From NCBI GenBank assembly GCA_012934845.2, contig WNNJ02002939.1:1-64000 (forward strand): a stretch of DNA of 64,000 nucleotides, read 5' to 3'. Position numbers and translations under genes: made by a program. Source of the DNA: Pomphorhynchus laevis (taxonomy: Eukaryota > Acanthocephala > Palaeacanthocephala > Echinorhynchida > Pomphorhynchidae). How positions within the stretch are numbered: position 1 is the stretch's first letter; each line of letters opens with the position of its first letter. Positions 60,190 to 64,000 of the stretch are shown in pieces. The notes under the pieces were generated by a model. That model saw nothing but the letters and a program-made list of their open reading frames with translations, made no database searches and was not told the origin of the DNA.

Positions 60190-60960
60190 ATAAGGTAAAT
60201 TTTCTTGTCAAATATAATGAGCTAAACGAGTGCAACTAGGCTGATCAGCATGCCTATCCGGACTTCTCAAAGCTCCGCAGACATCTCTAGACAAGGAAAC
60301 GGCGACAGTATTTAAAGTTCCAGGTATGTACACAATTTCAAAAGTATATTCTGAAAGTTCCATCTTCCATCGTTCAATTCTCTCATTCCTTATTTGACTT
60401 CGCCTTTGTTTATTGAATATAAACGCAACGATCGCTGATCGCTTATCACAGTAAATTTTTGCCGCACTAAATAATGTCTCCAATGTCTCAGGGCAAGTAT
60501 TATGGCGGAGGCTTCCTTCTCAATAGATGACTGATGTATCGCTGTTTTATCTAACAACTTTGAGTAATATGCGATATGTTTATGATGCTGAGAAAGTACT
60601 GTTCTAACAAAATTATTCGATGCGTCAGTCTTGACAGTAAATGGAATAGAGAAATCAACTGTTCCAGGAATAGCGTCAATGATTTGTTGGCGAATAGATT
60701 CAAACGAATTTTTTGCCTCACATTCTATTGAAAATGTTTGTACTTCAACGAGAGGACGTATTTTGAAAGAAAATTCCTTAATCCATTTAGAATAGTGTAA
60801 AAATAAGCCAATAACTCGTCGTAATTAATGTTTGCATATCGGCAATTGAAGAGATTTTAGACATTTTACTCGTTCGGGATCAGGTATTTTTGATTTTTAA
60901 AAATTTGATAGGCAAGTAAGCTTATACTATTTGTTGCACTCTTTATCTTGTCTCTGTCTA
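60190..60960 (-). mobile_element. Ty3/gypsy-like pol fragment (fossil)
   Basis: Minus-strand fragment of a Ty3/gypsy-type pol, related to the element at 1-2,600: RNase H and the adjoining connection region are recognisable over about 60,960-60,200. It is broken, with several interruptions, and neither LTR nor other pol domains are present. It is trapped between the CR1 tail and the 3' end of an L2. Confidence 0.7.
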
Positions 60961-60984
60961 ACGAAATATTGTATTTTCTTACGA

Positions 60985-63900
60985 TTTAATAATAATTTAT
61001 TTAACGTGGCAAATGCGTGCAAACTGCACGCTTAAATGACCACTAACAAAAAAATAACAGCAAAAGTCACAGATTAATTAGTTTATTGTTGAAATGGAAT
61101 TGGATTTGGCGTTTGAAGCACGGCATTGATGTTGATTGGCGGTTTAGAATGGGCCGATGATTCCACGAGAGAGGAACAGCCACAACGAAGAAGCGGAAGC
61201 CAAAAGAGGTAGAGTAGTTTGGGACATGTAAAAGAAGGGAATTACGGGAACGCAGAGCACAGTACAAGGACGAGATTTGTCGAGAAAACGAAGGTTGAGA
61301 AATGAAGGGGTATGAGAAGTTATAAGGCTAAAAGAAATGATAGGAAGACGAATTTGAACACGACAATAAATGTTAGGCCAATCGAGAGAAACAAGATGTT
61401 GGGATGTATGATCAAAACGACGAAGACGGAGGAGAACTCGGACGGCTGCGTTTATGATGCGTTGTAAAGGAAGAAGAGTGGACTTAGGTGAGTTGGAACA
61501 TATAATCAGACAGTAATCAAGTCTTGAGAAAATTAGAGAAGATGTGAGAGTCGTACAAGAAGGGAAATCGATCAATCTACGAATTTGACGGAGGTTGCGG
61601 AGAATCAAGGTAGATGAGCGTACTTTATCTCTAACGAAAGGTTTAAGTGAAAGTCGGTTGTCGAAATGGAAGCCTAGGAAAACGAGATTGTCAACGATAG
61701 GAAGAATTGTAGAATTTAATGATACGGAGGGAGGTTCTAAGCCGAGTCGTTGAGGTAGGATGCACATAATTTTTGATTTATCAGGATTCAGAGAAAGGCG
61801 AAGGGAAGAAAGATGATTGGAAATTGAGACAAGACAGTCGGAAGCAGAAACACTAAGATCGTGAATACGATAAACAGGTGCATGAGCATAGATGATAATG
61901 TCATCAGCATATTGCATAACATGAAAGTTAAATGTATGAGAAATCGAAGACAAATCACCGAGAAGAAGAGAGAAAAGCATAGGGCCTAATACGGAGCCTT
62001 GTGGAACACCGGACGGGATGGACGAAGGATGAGAGAGAAGAGTTAGAATAGACGCGAAATGTACGGTTTGATAGATATGAAGAAAACCATGATACAGTGG
62101 GTAAAGAGAAGCCATAATCATGACGAAGGCGATGGAGAAGAATCGAGTGATCGATGATGTCAAAAGCAGACGATAGATCAAGAGAAACTATGACACTGCA
62201 TAATTTATGATCGCGCGATATGAGTAAGTCGTTATAAACTTTAAGACAGGCAATTTCGGTAGAGTAATTTGAGCGAAAAGCGGCTTGGAATGGAGGAAAT
62301 AAGTTGGTGGGGGGGAAGAGATATTTATTAACTTGCTTAAGAACGAGACGCTCGAGGAGTTTAGAGAGGGTTGGGAAAATTGAGATAGGACGGTACGAAA
62401 ATGGTAGTGAGGAGTCGAGAGATTGCTTTTTGATGAGAGGACGAACAGTGGCGCATTTCCAGATGGAAGGAAATGTACGGCTACGGATGGACGAGTTGAA
62501 CAATGTGGTTAGGAAGGGTAAGATAGAGGAGCAGATATTTTTAAGCAAGTGAGTGGGAATTGGGTCAGAAGGAGAGGTTTTATTAGGTAATGACAGCAGA
62601 ACCGAAGAAACTTCATCAGACGAAACGGGAAGAAGATGGAATAGCTCTGGGAGGGAAGTATTTAAAGAGAAGAGTGGGTACAAAGGTCTATGGGTAGTCG
62701 GGAAAGTAAATTAGATAGCTTAGTTTGTAGATAAGAAGAAAATTCATCAGGATTTATATTACAAGGGGTAGATGATCGTGAAAGAATTGAGTTTAAGATT
62801 TTCCAATGAGATTTAGAGTTGGAAGATGACTCGAGTTGATTTCGCCAAAAGAGAGTACGTTTAGTACGTATAAGAATGAGATGTGAATGGCGTAGAGAAA
62901 AGTAGGAATCACGGAGATTTGGAGTGAGTGAGTTGGGATAACGTTTAAGAAAGCGATTATACACACGAAAAGAGTGACGGAGTCGACGCTTAGAAAGACT
63001 ACAGTCAGAATCGAACCAGGGAGCATGGCGCAAGCGCTGAGAACGTCGGAGTCGACTAGGCAGAAGGTTATTGAGGATCGACGTAAGTTCAGAATCAAAC
63101 AGAATGCAGAGATCATCAGGAGAGAGATAGTTAAGAGGAAGTGAAAAGAGTGAAGAATTGAGTAAGGCTGTGCAGAGAATAGGGATATCGAGAAGTTTCC
63201 AGGGTCGACTTTGGTGTTGATAATGGTGGAGGCGGAAGAAGGAGGATGGGGATGAATAAGAGTAAGGAGTGACAAGGAAATGATCGGGCAAACCAGGATC
63301 AGTAATTGACAAGGAGGTATAGCTATTGAAGCAGTTAGGAACAGCAATGATATCGAGAGCACCGCCGAGAATATAAGTTAGGCTTGTTGAAAGTAATTTA
63401 TAGTTAAAATCAGAAAAAAGATTAGTTAAAGTGATAGAGTCAGAGTCAGCCGGGCGATCAAGACGAATGTTAAGGTTACCGAGGACAAATAAAGGAGTAT
63501 AACACAATAAATAGTGAGAAAGAAGATGTTCAAGCTCGCTAAAGAACATACGTGAGGGGACAGCTGAGCCTGGACGGTATGCAATCACATGTTCAAGAGG
63601 GAAGAAGTTGATGATCGGCATATTAGCAATTCGAAAGAAGTGCAACGGATGTTAGCATTAATTTTAAGTAGAGACGTTAGGTGACGAGCAATGGCAACGA
63701 TACGACCATGGTTAGAAGCAGTAGATGTTGAAGAGACAATTAGACGAGCTGATTCAACTAAAGAAAAACTAGAGCGGCATAGACGACGAATAGCAAGATC
63801 GTCAGAGTCAGAGTGCCAGGATTCGGTAATGCAGAGAATATCAATAGATAATTGATCGAAGATATCAAGGAGCAGATCCGCTTTATAAATCATGGAGCGA

Positions 63901-64000
63901 GTGTTAAAAATACTAAAACGAAAAATATGTTTAGGAGCGAGATCGACTAGCAAAGAAGACTGGAGGAGAGAAGGGACGCCATCGGATTTTTGACCTCGTG
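60985..64000 (-). mobile_element. L2 LINE, almost full-length, frameshifted, runs off window
   Basis: Minus-strand L2 from its tail and 3' hairpin (61,015-61,031) to the right edge. The ORF2 start region is reached at about 63,953 (MLVDLAPKHIFRFSIFNTRS), so most of the element is here. Endonuclease: CITESWHSDSDD, VLGNLNIRLDRP (the GDFN Asp changed to Asn) and GLPDHFLV; RT: FRSNYSTEIACLKV, LDLSSAFDIIDHS, GVPQGSVLGPMLFSLLLGD and QYADDIIIYAHAP. The reading frame changes near 63,600, 62,670 and 61,990-62,150, so at least three indels separate it from a functional ORF2. Confidence 0.85.

Overview
This is an AT-rich, repeat-packed stretch of an invertebrate nuclear genome. An arthropod is the best guess; the species cannot be told from the sequence. 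Evidence for a eukaryote is spliced genes with very short introns (45-57 nt) beside introns of several kb, and LINEs of the L2 and CR1 clades, R2-like endonuclease (RLE-type) LINEs, Penelope-like elements and Ty3/gypsy-like remains.

Two host genes fill the centre and face each other tail to tail. RPA2 (replication protein A, 32 kDa subunit) runs on the + strand from 17,351 to 32,721 in 8 exons, 259 aa. DDX41 (abstrakt, DEAD-box helicase) runs on the - strand from 47,574 to 32,840 in 13 exons, 623 aa. Both were assembled here exon by exon with matching phases and are complete; only 118 bp separate their stop codons. A third gene, CUSTOS-like, has three phase-consistent exons on the - strand at 52,205-51,816. 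An intronless 5'-truncated protein tyrosine phosphatase copy, with Tyr in place of the catalytic Cys, lies in the largest DDX41 intron directly behind an RLE-type LINE.

Layout: 1-2,600 Ty3/gypsy fossil; 2,695-10,045 a nest of L2 LINEs, including one with an uninterrupted 966-aa ORF2; 10,986-15,665 a CR1 LINE with an L2 fragment inserted in ORF2; 17,109-32,721 RPA2, whose introns hold a Penelope-like element with a hammerhead-like ribozyme motif, a 16-bp minisatellite and an RLE LINE; 32,840-47,574 DDX41, whose introns hold a foldback-type repeat, the phosphatase copy and a second RLE LINE; 47,575-55,970 intergenic DNA with the CUSTOS-like gene, Penelope-type termini and LINE relics; 55,975-60,130 a second CR1 with one frameshift; 60,190-64,000 a gypsy fragment and another L2 running off the window.

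The host genes serve DNA replication/repair (RPA2) and RNA/innate-sensing functions (DDX41). Their proximity looks like convergent packing, not functional linkage. The most interesting signals are a covarying hairpin at the 3' end of every L2 copy, the hammerhead-like motifs, the LINE-phosphatase chimera, and a -1 overlapping ORF1/ORF2 arrangement shared by both CR1 copies.
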